Positions 1 through 8,757 of a stretch of 64,000 bases of DNA are shown here, piece after piece; position 1 is the first letter of the stretch, and every line of letters starts with the position of its first letter. The notes under the pieces are model-generated. The model searched no databases, was not told where the DNA came from, and was given only the letters and a program-made list of their open reading frames with translations. Made by a program: the position numbers and the translations under genes. The stretch is taken from contig NZ_JANUEQ010000005.1 in the NCBI RefSeq assembly GCF_024807845.1, positions 186,001-250,000 on the forward strand, written 5' to 3'. The DNA comes from Klebsiella sp. BIGb0407. Its GTDB lineage: Bacteria > Pseudomonadota > Gammaproteobacteria > Enterobacterales > Enterobacteriaceae.

Positions 1-1776
1 ATCAGGATTTTTTTCACTATTAGTAGTTGGAAGCAGGGTGAAACGTTCACCGTTAGTGACGACCATCACGACCACCGGGTCGAGACCGGCAGCGGTAATG
101 GTATCGATTGAAAATTCAATCAATGTGTCACCACACTTCACCTGCTGTCCCTCGGTGACTTTCGGGCTGAAGCCTTCACCTTGTAGTCTGATGGTGTCAA
201 TCCCGATATGGAAAATCAGCTCAACTCCGGTATCAGTCAGTAATCCCAGGGCATGCCCGCTATCAAATACGCTGACTACGGTGCCATCTGCCGGGGCGCG
301 TAATACACCCTGAGAAGGGATAATCGCGATACCGTCGCCCATAATTTTGCGTGAAAATACATCATCGTTAACGTTTTCAAGCGGAATGATTTGTCCTTCA
401 ATAGGGCGGGTAAAATTGAGTTCAGCGGTTTTTTCGCTCACTTTGTCACGCCAGAGTATTAGCGCGCAGATAAACGAGACTAAGAAGGAAAGCCCGGCTC
501 CGGCAAACGCCCAGAGAATATTCAGTGGATTATCCGGGGAGACAAACATTGAGATACTGGCAAGGCCTGGCCCCACCAAAGCAAAGGCCTGAAGACCAAT
601 CCAGCCAATAAATGCCCCGCCAATCACACCGCCAATAATTACGCTATACAAGGCTTTTTTATGGAGCAGAGTCACCCCGTATAAAGCAGGTTCGGTAATC
701 CCAAAAAGGGCAGAGATTCCCGCAGAGAAAGCGGTGGACTTCATCACCTTATCTTTACTCTTTAACGCAATCGCCATGCAGGTACCCGACTCGGCAATAT
801 TGTGTGCCAGTGATGCGGGCAGGTAGAGCATCTCTCTGCCGAACTGGCTCATAGAAGCTACCGCATAAGGGAGCATCGGTTTATGCATTCCGGCGGCGAC
901 CATAAAGGGTAAAACAGCGGCCAATAACCCTGTGGCGACAAAACCCAGCTTACCGTAAAGCCATAGAATAATTGTTGCCAGCCCGGCTCCTAATTCAGAG
1001 CCCAGTGGCCCTAAGATCAGCAAAGTGGCAGGTACCGTGACCATCAGAGAAAGCATCGGGGAGAGGAAAATACGCAGCGCACCAGGCGAATAGCGGTTAA
1101 AGAACTTTTCAGTCTGGGCGTATAAAAGCACGCACAGAATAGCGGGAAAGACCTGGGAGGCGTAGGCAACATTAACCAGATCAAAAGACATAAACGTGGC
1201 CCCTTCGGCCAGTTGTTTAGTCATTGAGGGTAAGATCATCACCGAGGCCGCGGAAACAGCGACCAGAATATTAACTTTCAGCTTCATCGCCGTGGTAATC
1301 GCCACCAGAATCGGCAGAAAGTAGAGGGGCGCAGTACCGATACTATCCAGCACTTTATAAGTCGAGCTATCACGACTCATCCAGCCAATCGCATCCATTA
1401 ACAGCAGAAGTGATTTCAGCACCCCGCCGCCCGCTATTGCGGGTACTAATGGTTGAAAAACGCTAATCACAAAATCAACAATTCGTGCGCCACGACTCTC
1501 TTTGGCTGCACTCTTTTTTTCGCCAGGCTGTTGTGAACCGACTAGCGACTGCACGGCTTCAAAAACGGGTACCACTTCGTGGCCGATTATCACCTGGCAC
1601 TGCACATTGAGGCGTACGCCGAGTACGCCATCGGTGTTTGAAAGTGCGGCCTCATTGACTTTACTGTTGTCATATAAGCTCAGTCTTAAGCGGGTAGAAC
1701 AGTGTCCAATATGCTCGATATTCTCAGCACCACCGACCTGCTTGATGATTTCTAACGCTGTTTTCAAGTGATTCAT
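1..1776 (-). CDS. bglF: PTS beta-glucoside transporter EIIBCA (BglF-like), 3' end cut by window edge
   Basis: This is a phosphotransferase permease that imports and phosphorylates aryl-beta-glucosides across the inner membrane. Reading from the ATG at 1776, the order is EIIB (Cys26 in GHCSTRLR, the phosphorylated cysteine), a hydrophobic EIIC domain of about ten membrane segments (roughly residues 100-450), then EIIA with the active histidine near residue 523 in LIFHIGIDT. B-C-A order and length (at least 592 codons, stop outside the window) fit the BglF/AscF branch. The gene follows a BglG-type RAT/terminator leader, so antitermination control is expected. A 6-phospho-beta-glucosidase would normally follow beyond the left edge. 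The family is clear, but the exact glucoside cannot be read from sequence. Confidence 0.88.
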   Translation of the reverse strand, partial: MNHLKTALEIIKQVGGAENIEHIGHCSTRLRLSLYDNSKVNEAALSNTDGVLGVRLNVQCQVIIGHEVVPVFEAVQSLVGSQQPGEKKSAAKESRGARIVDFVISVFQPLVPAIAGGGVLKSLLLLMDAIGWMSRDSSTYKVLDSIGTAPLYFLPILVAITTAMKLKVNILVAVSAASVMILPSMTKQLAEGATFMSFDLVNVAYASQVFPAILCVLLYAQTEKFFNRYSPGALRIFLSPMLSLMVTVPATLLILGPLGSELGAGLATIILWLYGKLGFVATGLLAAVLPFMVAAGMHKPMLPYAVASMSQFGREMLYLPASLAHNIAESGTCMAIALKSKDKVMKSTAFSAGISALFGITEPALYGVTLLHKKALYSVIIGGVIGGAFIGWIGLQAFALVGPGLASISMFVSPDNPLNILWAFAGAGLSFLVSFICALILWRDKVSEKTAELNFTRPIEGQIIPLENVNDDVFSRKIMGDGIAIIPSQGVLRAPADGTVVSVFDSGHALGLLTDTGVELIFHIGIDTIRLQGEGFSPKVTEGQQVKCGDTLIEFSIDTITAAGLDPVVVMVVTNGERFTLLPTTNSEKNPD

Positions 1777-1800
1777 ATTCGATTTTCCTACCTTCAGAGC

Positions 1801-1853
1801 AAAAAAAAACCTGAAGCTCCCCTCCGTGAATTTCTGCGGAGAAAGCTTCAGGT
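1801..1853 (-). terminator. Leader terminator upstream of bglF
   Basis: On the minus strand a 10-bp perfect stem (ACCTGAAGCT with AGCTTCAGGT, extended internally by CTCCG/CGGAG) is followed directly by a run of T. It lies between the RAT and the bglF start, as expected for an attenuator that ends transcription unless the antiterminator protein is active. Confidence 0.85.
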
Positions 1854-1880
1854 CTTGCCTACGAGTCGTAGTTACACGCC
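1851..1880 (-). promoter_or_regulatory. RAT antiterminator element of the BglG/LicT family
   Basis: On the minus strand this reads GGCGTGTAACTACG, then ACTCGTAGGCAAGACC, a close match to the 30-nt RNA antiterminator bound by BglG-family proteins. Its last bases (ACC) are also the first bases of the terminator stem, so the two RNA folds exclude each other. A possible promoter upstream is TTGACT, 18 nt, then GATATT near 1890-1920. No antiterminator gene lies between here and the next gene. Confidence 0.8.
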
Positions 1881-2122
1881 TTTTTTTTAATATCGCCTGA
1901 TGAAGAATTAAAAGTCAAACGGTCAATTTTTCGAAGTATTGAAATGTGAGCCTGGAGGTCTTTTTTTATGATGAATCATTTTTTAGATAATATTTCTGCA
2001 ACATGCATCACCTTATTTATATCTATTTTATAAATAATATCCTGCGGTCAGGAAGGCGGTTTTTTTAGATAAGTTATTATTAAATATAATGAATGGTAAT
2101 TATCAAAGAGTCTGGTAAATAT

Positions 2123-2153
2123 AAAATGCCTGATATAGTGGGTCAGGCATTTT
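2123..2153. terminator. Bidirectional rho-independent terminator
   Basis: Perfect 11-bp inverted repeat (AAAATGCCTGA / TCAGGCATTTT) with a 9-nt loop, flanked by A/T tails on both strands. It closes the minus-strand transaldolase operon. The rest of 1881-2180 is AT-rich and holds no gene that I can see. Confidence 0.75.
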
Positions 2154-2180
2154 ATTCTGAGTAAATATTAATATCTCGGA

Positions 2181-3161
2181 TTATGCGCTCGCTTCAGCAG
2201 GCTCCTTATTTATCAGCCTGGCGAGTAACATTGATTCAAGCTTCTGCTGATCCCGGGCGAATAAGCATATCCCTTCAGCCAGCTTATCAACCGCCATAGG
2301 GTCTTGATTATGCTGCCAGTAAAACTCGGCTTCACTCATTGGCGAGGGGCGATGTTCAGGCGTACAGTTTGCCTGAAGTTTGTGCTCTACAGCGCCGTCA
2401 CTGGCTGCCAGCTCGTCCAGTAAAGGCGGCGAAATAGTCAGTCGGTCACAACCCGCCAGCGCTAAAATTTGCTCTTTGCGACGGAAGCTGGCTCCCATCA
2501 CTACCGTTTGATATTGATGTTTTTTATAGTAGTGATAGATATCGCGTACTGATACCACGCCTGGATCCTCATCAGCGAGGTAGCTATCCTGAGGCTGGTG
2601 CTGCTGATACCAGTCATAAATACGTCCGACAAAAGGTGAGATCAGATAGACGCCGGCTTCAGCACAGGCCCGGCCCTGAGCAAATGAAAATAAGAGTGTC
2701 AGGTTGCAGTTGATCCCTTCTCTTTCAAGCTCTTCTGCGGCTCTGATTCCCTGCCAGGTCGCGGCAAGTTTGATAAGAATACGTGATTTATCAATTCCCT
2801 GCTGTTGATACAGGCGAATGAGTTTTCGCGCTTTGGCTACACATAGCCCCCGGTCATAAGAGAGGCGGGCATCCACTTCTGTCGATACCCGACCAGGAAT
2901 ATCTTTGAGTAATTCAAGTCCGATATTTACCGCTAGCTTATCGCCTGCATTAATCAGCTGCGTCTCCTGGCTGCCACCTTGTTGAACCGCAAACGTAATT
3001 GCTTCGTCAATCAGTGCCTGGTACTGAGGTAGAGCGGCTGCCTTGAGGATCAACGAGGGGTTCGTTGTTGCATCTTGAGGTTTAAAGCGACGAATAGCGT
3101 CGATATCACCGCTATCAGCGACAACAGTTGTGATACGTTTTAGTTCATCTAACTGACTCAT
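2181..3161 (-). CDS. tal: Transaldolase (TalA/TalB type)
   Basis: Class I transaldolase moves a dihydroxyacetone unit between sugar phosphates, linking erythrose 4-phosphate and fructose 6-phosphate with sedoheptulose 7-phosphate and glyceraldehyde 3-phosphate. At 326 aa it has the full family length. The Schiff-base lysine is Lys131 in [11 protein letters not shown], and the N-terminal DATTNPSL and the SPFVGRI motif are intact. It sits 44 bp behind an RpiB-like isomerase on the same strand, next to the divergent tetrose operon. I infer a dedicated enzyme that disposes of the erythrose 4-phosphate made from apionate/erythrulose, separate from the housekeeping transaldolase. Confidence 0.9.
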   Translation of the reverse strand: MSQLDELKRITTVVADSGDIDAIRRFKPQDATTNPSLILKAAALPQYQALIDEAITFAVQQGGSQETQLINAGDKLAVNIGLELLKDIPGRVSTEVDARLSYDRGLCVAKARKLIRLYQQQGIDKSRILIKLAATWQGIRAAEELEREGINCNLTLLFSFAQGRACAEAGVYLISPFVGRIYDWYQQHQPQDSYLADEDPGVVSVRDIYHYYKKHQYQTVVMGASFRRKEQILALAGCDRLTISPPLLDELAASDGAVEHKLQANCTPEHRPSPMSEAEFYWQHNQDPMAVDKLAEGICLFARDQQKLESMLLARLINKEPAEASA

Positions 3162-3205
3162 GAGTTATCCCTTCTTAAAACCCTAATTAAGTGGATCCCT
3201 TATTA

Positions 3206-3664
3206 CTAAACGGGCTTGCCCAGTTTTTCGTAGTAGTCGATTTTCTCTACTTTGGGTGCTGAGCCGCCCCCTTCATATTCTGAATCCAGCCAGACATTAA
3301 CGATATTTTTTGCCAGTTCCGGTCCGATAACGCGTGCGCCAAGCGTCATCACCTGCGCATTGTTACTTTTCCGCGCGCGTTCTGCAGAAAAAGTGTCATG
3401 GCATTGGGCTGCACGTACACCTGGAACTTTATTCGCCACGATGGCCATACCGATACCGGTGCCGCAGAGCAAAATACCCCGCGGATAAGTGCCCTCGCTG
3501 ACAGCAGAGGACAGGTTATAAGCAATATCGGGATACATCAGCGCGTTATCGCCAATGTCGTGACTAAAGTCGACGACCTCTATCCCCTTCGACTGCAGGT
3601 GAGACTTGATCAAATTTTTCAGATCGGTTGCAGCATCATCGGCACCAATTGCAATTGTTAACAT
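3206..3664 (-). CDS. derI: RpiB/LacAB-family sugar-phosphate isomerase, probably D-erythrulose-4-phosphate isomerase
   Basis: RpiB-family isomerase of 152 aa. The catalytic Cys67 lies in GILLCGTGIGMAI, and the family GAR motif (TLGARVIG) and N-terminal GADDA are present. RpiB itself interconverts ribose and ribulose phosphates. In tetritol and apionate pathways the homologue DerI converts D-erythrulose 4-phosphate to D-erythrose 4-phosphate. The setting supports this: transaldolase follows it, and the divergent operon encodes an erythrulose kinase and a TIM-like isomerase. The specific substrate is inferred from context. Confidence 0.72.
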   Translation of the reverse strand: MLTIAIGADDAATDLKNLIKSHLQSKGIEVVDFSHDIGDNALMYPDIAYNLSSAVSEGTYPRGILLCGTGIGMAIVANKVPGVRAAQCHDTFSAERARKSNNAQVMTLGARVIGPELAKNIVNVWLDSEYEGGGSAPKVEKIDYYEKLGKPV

Positions 3665-4059
3665 TGTGTTCTCCTGAGCGGGTAAAGAGGGGTATCCGGC
3701 TGTTCATATGAACTGATAGTGCTCACATGAATGGAATGTGGCGCTATAAAAAGTATCTTTTAATAAACATAAGTTCAACACCTTTTCATATGAACACACA
3801 AAAAAGCGACTGATATCTTATTTATAGCTATTGAATGGGCTTTGTGGCACGAAAAAGACAATTTGAGGGCGATCACAAATTCATTTCATGACCATATGAA
3901 CCAATCTTATGAACTGTTAATGTTCATTTGTCATGTAGCATAAATGTGAATGGTTAACATCAAAGCTGTACACATGTAGCCACTGAACGTCGCGGTTTAT
4001 ACAACAACATTCAACCTTTGATCTCACCGGTAACTTGATTACCTGGAAGGAGAGACACT
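3665..4059. promoter_or_regulatory. Divergent control region with repeated TTCATATGAA operators and a CRP-like site
   Basis: This 395-bp region separates the derI-tal operon from the transporter operon and holds no gene. GTTCATATGAAC is a perfect palindrome at 3702-3713, and TTCATATGAAC recurs at 3785-3795. Further copies of the half-site lie at 3892-3901, and at 3911-3925 GAAC and GTTC flank 7 nt. These are likely operators for the SorC-family regulator encoded at 9790. TTTGA-N6-TCACA at 3862-3877 differs by one base from the CRP consensus, suggesting catabolite control. Confidence 0.65.
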
Positions 4060-5415
4060 GTGACCTACGCTAATAACAACGTAACAACTGATGTAGAAAA
4101 GTCGGCGATTCGGAAAATCTCAATTCGTCTCGTTCCCTTTGTGGCTTTGATGTTTTTTATTAACTTTCTGGACAGAACAGCGATTTCTTTTGCAGGACCT
4201 AATGGCATGGTGCAGGATCTCAACCTGCAAATGGCGCAGTTTGGTCTTGCCTCCGGTATCTTCTTTATCGGTTATATCCTCTTAGAAGTACCAAGTAACC
4301 TGGCTTTACACCGCTACGGCGCACGCCGCTGGTTATCACGCATTATGGTGTCCTGGGGTATCGTTTCCCTGTTATTCACCTGGGTGAGTAGTATCGAGGG
4401 GCTTTATGTCCTGCGTGTGCTGCTCGGGATTGCCGAAGCAGGCTTCTTCCCTGGTGCCATCTTCTTCTTGAGTGCATGGGCTCCCGCGCGTCATCGCAGT
4501 AAAATCCTCGCACTTTTCTATCTGGCACAACCGCTTACCGTCGTCTGTGGTGCACCATTAGCCGCATGGTTTATTGGTCATGATGGCTTGTTTGGTCTGG
4601 CAGGCTGGCGTGTGATGTTCCTTGGCGTATCGGTACCCGCTATTGTGGTCGGTATCATTGCCTGGTTCTATCTGATTGATAAGCCGGATGATGCTAAATG
4701 GCTCACCAGTAAAGAAAAAGAGTGGCTGAATACCGAATTAGCCCGCGAAAATGCGCAAAAATCCAGTGCTGCTAACCACAGTTTCCGCTCTGTCATGCTG
4801 AATGGCCGTGTCTGGGTGCTGTGCCTGATTTACTTCGGCTTTGTTTATGGTCTCTACGCTTTAGCCTTCTTCCTGCCAACCATTATTGGTGGTTTCCAGA
4901 CGCAGTTTGGCGCGACTTTCTCCGTGATGCAAAAAGGCTTAATCACCGGTGCACCTTATGTTCTGGCGGTTATCGTCATGTACTTCTGGTCACGCGATGC
5001 TTCCCGTCGTGGCTGCAAAACCTGGCATATCGCTATCCCGGCTTTAGTGGGTGCTATTACCGTACCAACCGCTCTGTATATGGAAACCCCTCTCAGCACC
5101 ATGCTGATTATCTCTCTGACGGCGAGTGCCATCTTCGCGGCCCTGCCTAATTTCTGGACATTACCAACACAGTTTTTATCCGGGGCATCGGCCGCGGCGG
5201 CTGTGGCATTAATTAACACCATCGGCAACGTTGCAGGCTTCTCGGCGGGCTTCATTACGGGTGCATTGCATGATGTGACGGGCAGCTATCTTCCTCCGAT
5301 GATGGTAGTGGGTGGCTTTATGCTGCTGTCAGCCATTCTGATGCTTGTTCTTAGCCGTGTACCTCATGAGCGCACCGCTGCTGATACCAAGATGAAACAA
5401 GCAGGAGAGCACTAA
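4060..5415 (+). CDS. MFS transporter, anion:cation symporter (ACS) family, probable acid-sugar importer
   Basis: A 451-aa inner-membrane permease with about twelve hydrophobic segments. The N-terminal NFLDRTAISFA and the loop RYGARRWLSRIM are typical of ACS-family sugar-acid carriers such as GudP, GarP and RhmT, which import anionic sugars with protons. It is the first gene of the operon and ends one base before the kinase start, with an RBS (GGAAGGAGAG) ahead of the ATG. An anionic substrate fits D-apionate as the nutrient. The substrate itself is inferred. Confidence 0.82.
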   Translation: MTYANNNVTTDVEKSAIRKISIRLVPFVALMFFINFLDRTAISFAGPNGMVQDLNLQMAQFGLASGIFFIGYILLEVPSNLALHRYGARRWLSRIMVSWGIVSLLFTWVSSIEGLYVLRVLLGIAEAGFFPGAIFFLSAWAPARHRSKILALFYLAQPLTVVCGAPLAAWFIGHDGLFGLAGWRVMFLGVSVPAIVVGIIAWFYLIDKPDDAKWLTSKEKEWLNTELARENAQKSSAANHSFRSVMLNGRVWVLCLIYFGFVYGLYALAFFLPTIIGGFQTQFGATFSVMQKGLITGAPYVLAVIVMYFWSRDASRRGCKTWHIAIPALVGAITVPTALYMETPLSTMLIISLTASAIFAALPNFWTLPTQFLSGASAAAAVALINTIGNVAGFSAGFITGALHDVTGSYLPPMMVVGGFMLLSAILMLVLSRVPHERTAADTKMKQAGEH

Positions 5416-5416
5416 T

Positions 5417-7150
5417 ATGACTTGGCTTTTTAATAATCCTTCTGAGTTTGCCAAAGAAATGATCGCGGGTTTTGTCAGCGCCAATGCCGACGTGGTCCGG
5501 CAGGTTTCAGGTGGGGTTATTCGTAATACCGAGAGCACACCTGGCACTGTCGCGATTGTGATTGGCGGCGGTTCAGGCCACTACCCGGCTTTTGCCGGGC
5601 TGGTGGGACAAGGAATGGCTCACGGGGCGGCGATGGGTAACCTGTTTGCTTCTCCTTCGGCGCAGCAAATTTGCTCCGTCGCACGAGCGGTCAATAAGGG
5701 CGCAGGAGTCCTGCTGGCGTTTGGCAACTATGCGGGAGACGTGCTGCATTTTGGTTTAGCACGTGAACGCCTGATTGCGGAAGGTATTCCCTGCGAACTG
5801 ATTGCGGTTACCGATGATATTACCAGTGCATCTGTGGGTGAAATTGAAAAGCGCCGTGGCGTAGCAGGGGACTTGGTTGTATTTAAAGTCGCTGCCGCTG
5901 CGGCAGAACAAGGTGCTTCTCTGCAAGAGGTGCTGGCGGTAGCAAAAGCGGCGAACAGCCGCACCCGTACCCTGGGTGTTGCATTCGCAGGCTGTACTTT
6001 ACCTGGCGCTGAATCCCCATTATTTACTGTTCCTGAGGGGATGATGGGGTTTGGCATGGGCATTCATGGGGAGCCGGGGATTCGTGAAGTTCCGGTTCCC
6101 AGCGCCGATAGCCTTGCCGATATGATGGTGGAACGCTTGCTGGAAGAGCTGCCGCCAGAAGTGGTGGTAAAGGGTGCGCGGGTCGGTGCTGTCCTTAACG
6201 GTTTAGGTTCGGTTAAATACGAAGAACTGTTTGTCGTCTGGCACTGTGTCCAACTTCGTTTGCAGGATAAAGGCATTACGCTTGCTGATATTCAGGTGGG
6301 GGAGTTTGTCACCAGTTTTGATATGGCAGGGTTATCCCTGACGCTTGCCTGGTTTACCGAGGAGCTGGAGTCATTATGGATGGCTCCCGCTTACTCTCCG
6401 GCCTTTAAAAGAGGCTCGGTTATTGCGACCCAGCCTTTAGTGATTAATCCCAGTGATGAGCAGCAGCAAGAATGTATTCCTGAGGCCTCTGCTGAGTCAC
6501 GGGAAAGCGCAGTTACTGTGGTCGCAATGGTGGATGCGCTGGCCAATGTTGTTATCGCAAATGTTGACGAGTTAGGGCGTATTGATGCCATCGCCGGAGA
6601 CGGCGACCACGGTATTGGTATGGAACGCGGTGTGCGTGCGGCGCGTGATAGCGCACATAAGAGTCTGGCTGCAGGTGCCGGAGCAGGAACAGTGTTACAG
6701 CAGGCTGCCGATGCCTGGGCCGATCGTGCAGGGGGCACTTCAGGTGCTATCTGGGGCGTGATATTAAATACCATCGGAACAGGTATTGGTAATCATAAGA
6801 AGCCTGATGCCATCACTGTTGCCCGAGCCATCAACGATGCTGCCCACGGCGTGATGCACTTTGGTAAAGCTAAACCCGGAGATAAAACCCTGGTTGATGT
6901 GCTGCTACCTTTTAGTGAAATGCTGCTCGATGAAGTCAATCAACAGACACCATTAGCCGAGGCCTGGGCTAAAGCTTCTGAATATGCCCAGCAATGCGCG
7001 GACCGTACGGCTGAACTGATGCCAAAAATGGGCCGGGCTCGTCCACTGGCGGAGCGTAGTTTTGGGACGCCTGATGCCGGGGCAATCTCTATGGCGTTGA
7101 TAGTTAATGCTGTAGGTACCTGTTTTACTGAGGAGGAGGTATGTCGGTGA
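5417..7150 (+). CDS. lerK: Fused DhaK-DhaL kinase, probable L-erythrulose 1-kinase
   Basis: A 577-aa ATP-dependent ketose kinase. The N-terminal DhaK domain (about residues 1-330) has GGGSGH and His217 in GMGIHGEPG, the residue that binds the ketone covalently. The C-terminal DhaL domain (about 370-575) has the nucleotide/Mg motif AGDGDHG near residue 395. Such fusions act on dihydroxyacetone or on erythrulose. Since OiaC in the same operon should release L-erythrulose and LerI follows it, L-erythrulose 1-kinase is the best fit. The stop overlaps the next start by 10 nt. Dihydroxyacetone remains an alternative substrate. Confidence 0.75.
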   Translation: MTWLFNNPSEFAKEMIAGFVSANADVVRQVSGGVIRNTESTPGTVAIVIGGGSGHYPAFAGLVGQGMAHGAAMGNLFASPSAQQICSVARAVNKGAGVLLAFGNYAGDVLHFGLARERLIAEGIPCELIAVTDDITSASVGEIEKRRGVAGDLVVFKVAAAAAEQGASLQEVLAVAKAANSRTRTLGVAFAGCTLPGAESPLFTVPEGMMGFGMGIHGEPGIREVPVPSADSLADMMVERLLEELPPEVVVKGARVGAVLNGLGSVKYEELFVVWHCVQLRLQDKGITLADIQVGEFVTSFDMAGLSLTLAWFTEELESLWMAPAYSPAFKRGSVIATQPLVINPSDEQQQECIPEASAESRESAVTVVAMVDALANVVIANVDELGRIDAIAGDGDHGIGMERGVRAARDSAHKSLAAGAGAGTVLQQAADAWADRAGGTSGAIWGVILNTIGTGIGNHKKPDAITVARAINDAAHGVMHFGKAKPGDKTLVDVLLPFSEMLLDEVNQQTPLAEAWAKASEYAQQCADRTAELMPKMGRARPLAERSFGTPDAGAISMALIVNAVGTCFTEEEVCR

Positions 7151-7923
7151 AATTGACTCTGGGTGTCAGCCTCAAGATGTATTTTGGTTATCAGCAGACC
7201 CTTGACTGGAGTCATGAGGTTGCCCGGCTGATAAAACAACATCCATTATTTAGCCTGACCCCCGAGGTGACGTTATTTACCTTTCCTTCAGCGCCCGCAT
7301 TAGAAGGAACCCTGCGTGCCTTTGCCGGAACCGCGATGCAAGTCGGCGTACAGAATATTGCTCCCGCTCAGAATGGCCCCTGGACCGGGGAAACCAGCGT
7401 CGCCATGGTCAGCGAAATGGGCGGGAAATTTGTTGAAATTGGTCATGCGGAACGCCGCCGCCATTTCCATGAAGATGAGAGCGTCATTTTACGCAAAGTT
7501 CAGCTGGCACTGGAGAATGGATTAACGCCCGTTATCTGCATTGGTGAGCCAGAGAAAATGACCGGAGCACAGGCAAGCCGCTTTGCTATCGATGAGGCGA
7601 CCCGTGTGATGAACTTTCTCTCGAGTCATGCGTTAAGCGGCGATTTAATTTTTGCCTGGGAGCCCCAGTGGGCTATTGGTGCTGCCGAGCCAGCTTCCCC
7701 TGAATACATTAAGACGGTTTGCCAGAGCCTGAAAGACTACCTGGCGCAGTCGTCTGACAATCATCGCGTTATCTACGGCGGTAGCGCCGGGCCCGGATTA
7801 CTTCAGCAACTTTGGCCGCATGTTGACGGCCTGTTTTTAGGGCGCTTCGCCCATCAGCCTCAGGCATTTCTCGATATTCTTGATGAAGCATTCCACTTGC
7901 TGGCACCGAAGGAGAACCTATGA
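7141..7923 (+). CDS. lerI: Triosephosphate-isomerase-like L-erythrulose-1-phosphate isomerase
   Basis: A 260-aa TIM-barrel isomerase related to TpiA. Catalytic residues are conserved: Lys12 in SLKMYFG, His102 in GHAERR and Glu174 in AWEPQWAIG. The usual TpiA NWK motif reads SLK and the phosphate loop is GGSAGP, marking a paralogue rather than the glycolytic enzyme. LerI enzymes convert L-erythrulose 1-phosphate to D-erythrulose 4-phosphate, the step between the kinase upstream and DerI. It overlaps oiaC by 4 bp (ATGA), so translation is probably coupled. Confidence 0.75.
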   Translation: MSVKLTLGVSLKMYFGYQQTLDWSHEVARLIKQHPLFSLTPEVTLFTFPSAPALEGTLRAFAGTAMQVGVQNIAPAQNGPWTGETSVAMVSEMGGKFVEIGHAERRRHFHEDESVILRKVQLALENGLTPVICIGEPEKMTGAQASRFAIDEATRVMNFLSSHALSGDLIFAWEPQWAIGAAEPASPEYIKTVCQSLKDYLAQSSDNHRVIYGGSAGPGLLQQLWPHVDGLFLGRFAHQPQAFLDILDEAFHLLAPKENL

Positions 7924-8756
7924 AACTTGGATTGAGTACTTATGCTTATTTCTGGCAGTTGTCAGAGCAGGCCACTAAGCCAATCACGCTCTTTGATGCC
8001 ATCGATGACAGCGTACGTCTGGGCGCTTCGGTATTTCAGATTTGTGATTATCCGCAAATCCTCACCTGGTCTTCCTCGCAGATAGCCAGTCTGGCACGGC
8101 ATGCGGCTCTGGCAGATATTACGCTGGAACTGGGTACCAAAGGGGTGATGCCCGATCATCTGCAACGCTATCTGAATCTGGCGGGAGAGCTGGATTGCAC
8201 TCTATTACGTACCATGATCTACAGTCCTGAACACAGGCCCACTTTAGATGAAGCCAGGGGCTGCCTGGAAAGCGTATTGCCGGCTTTTGAGGCTCAGTCG
8301 GTTGCTCTCTGTTTAGAGACTTATGAGCAGGTTTCTACAGAAGACAACGTTGCCCTGGTGAAGGCGATTGATTCTCCTCTTGTCGGGATCTGCCTTGACC
8401 CTGCGAACTGTGTTGCCCGCCTGGAATTACCCCAGGACGTAGTCGCTCTATGTGCGCCTTATGTCTTGAACTGGCATGTGAAAGATTTCGCTTTTTCACG
8501 CCGTGACGGCTGGGTCGGCTTTACTCTGGCAGGCGCGAAGCTTGGAGAAGGCTTACTGCGCTATGACGAAATTAAACAAATTCTTCAACCCGAACAACGG
8601 GGTATTAATCAAATTATTGAGCACTGGCTACCCTGGCAGGGTGACAGCGAAAGCACCTGTCGCGCTGAGGCCGCCTGGACTCAACACAATATGGAATATC
8701 TGCTCAATAAGCATCGCTCACCAAACAATTTCTCTACTATTTCCAAGGAGTCATAA
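7920..8756 (+). CDS. oiaC: Xylose-isomerase-like TIM-barrel protein, probable 3-oxo-isoapionate decarboxylase
   Basis: A 278-aa cytoplasmic TIM barrel of the sugar-phosphate isomerase/AP-endonuclease 2 family. Likely metal ligands are the Glu in LETYEQ, the Asp in CLDPAN, the His in WHVKDF and the Glu in IIEHW. In the oxidative D-apionate pathway, OiaC of this fold decarboxylates 3-oxo-isoapionate to L-erythrulose. Its position directly between LerI and a 6-phosphogluconate-dehydrogenase-fold ApnO matches that pathway. The decarboxylase call rests on context and fold; by itself the family also includes isomerases and epimerases. Confidence 0.7.
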   Translation: MKLGLSTYAYFWQLSEQATKPITLFDAIDDSVRLGASVFQICDYPQILTWSSSQIASLARHAALADITLELGTKGVMPDHLQRYLNLAGELDCTLLRTMIYSPEHRPTLDEARGCLESVLPAFEAQSVALCLETYEQVSTEDNVALVKAIDSPLVGICLDPANCVARLELPQDVVALCAPYVLNWHVKDFAFSRRDGWVGFTLAGAKLGEGLLRYDEIKQILQPEQRGINQIIEHWLPWQGDSESTCRAEAAWTQHNMEYLLNKHRSPNNFSTISKES

Positions 8757-8757
8757 T

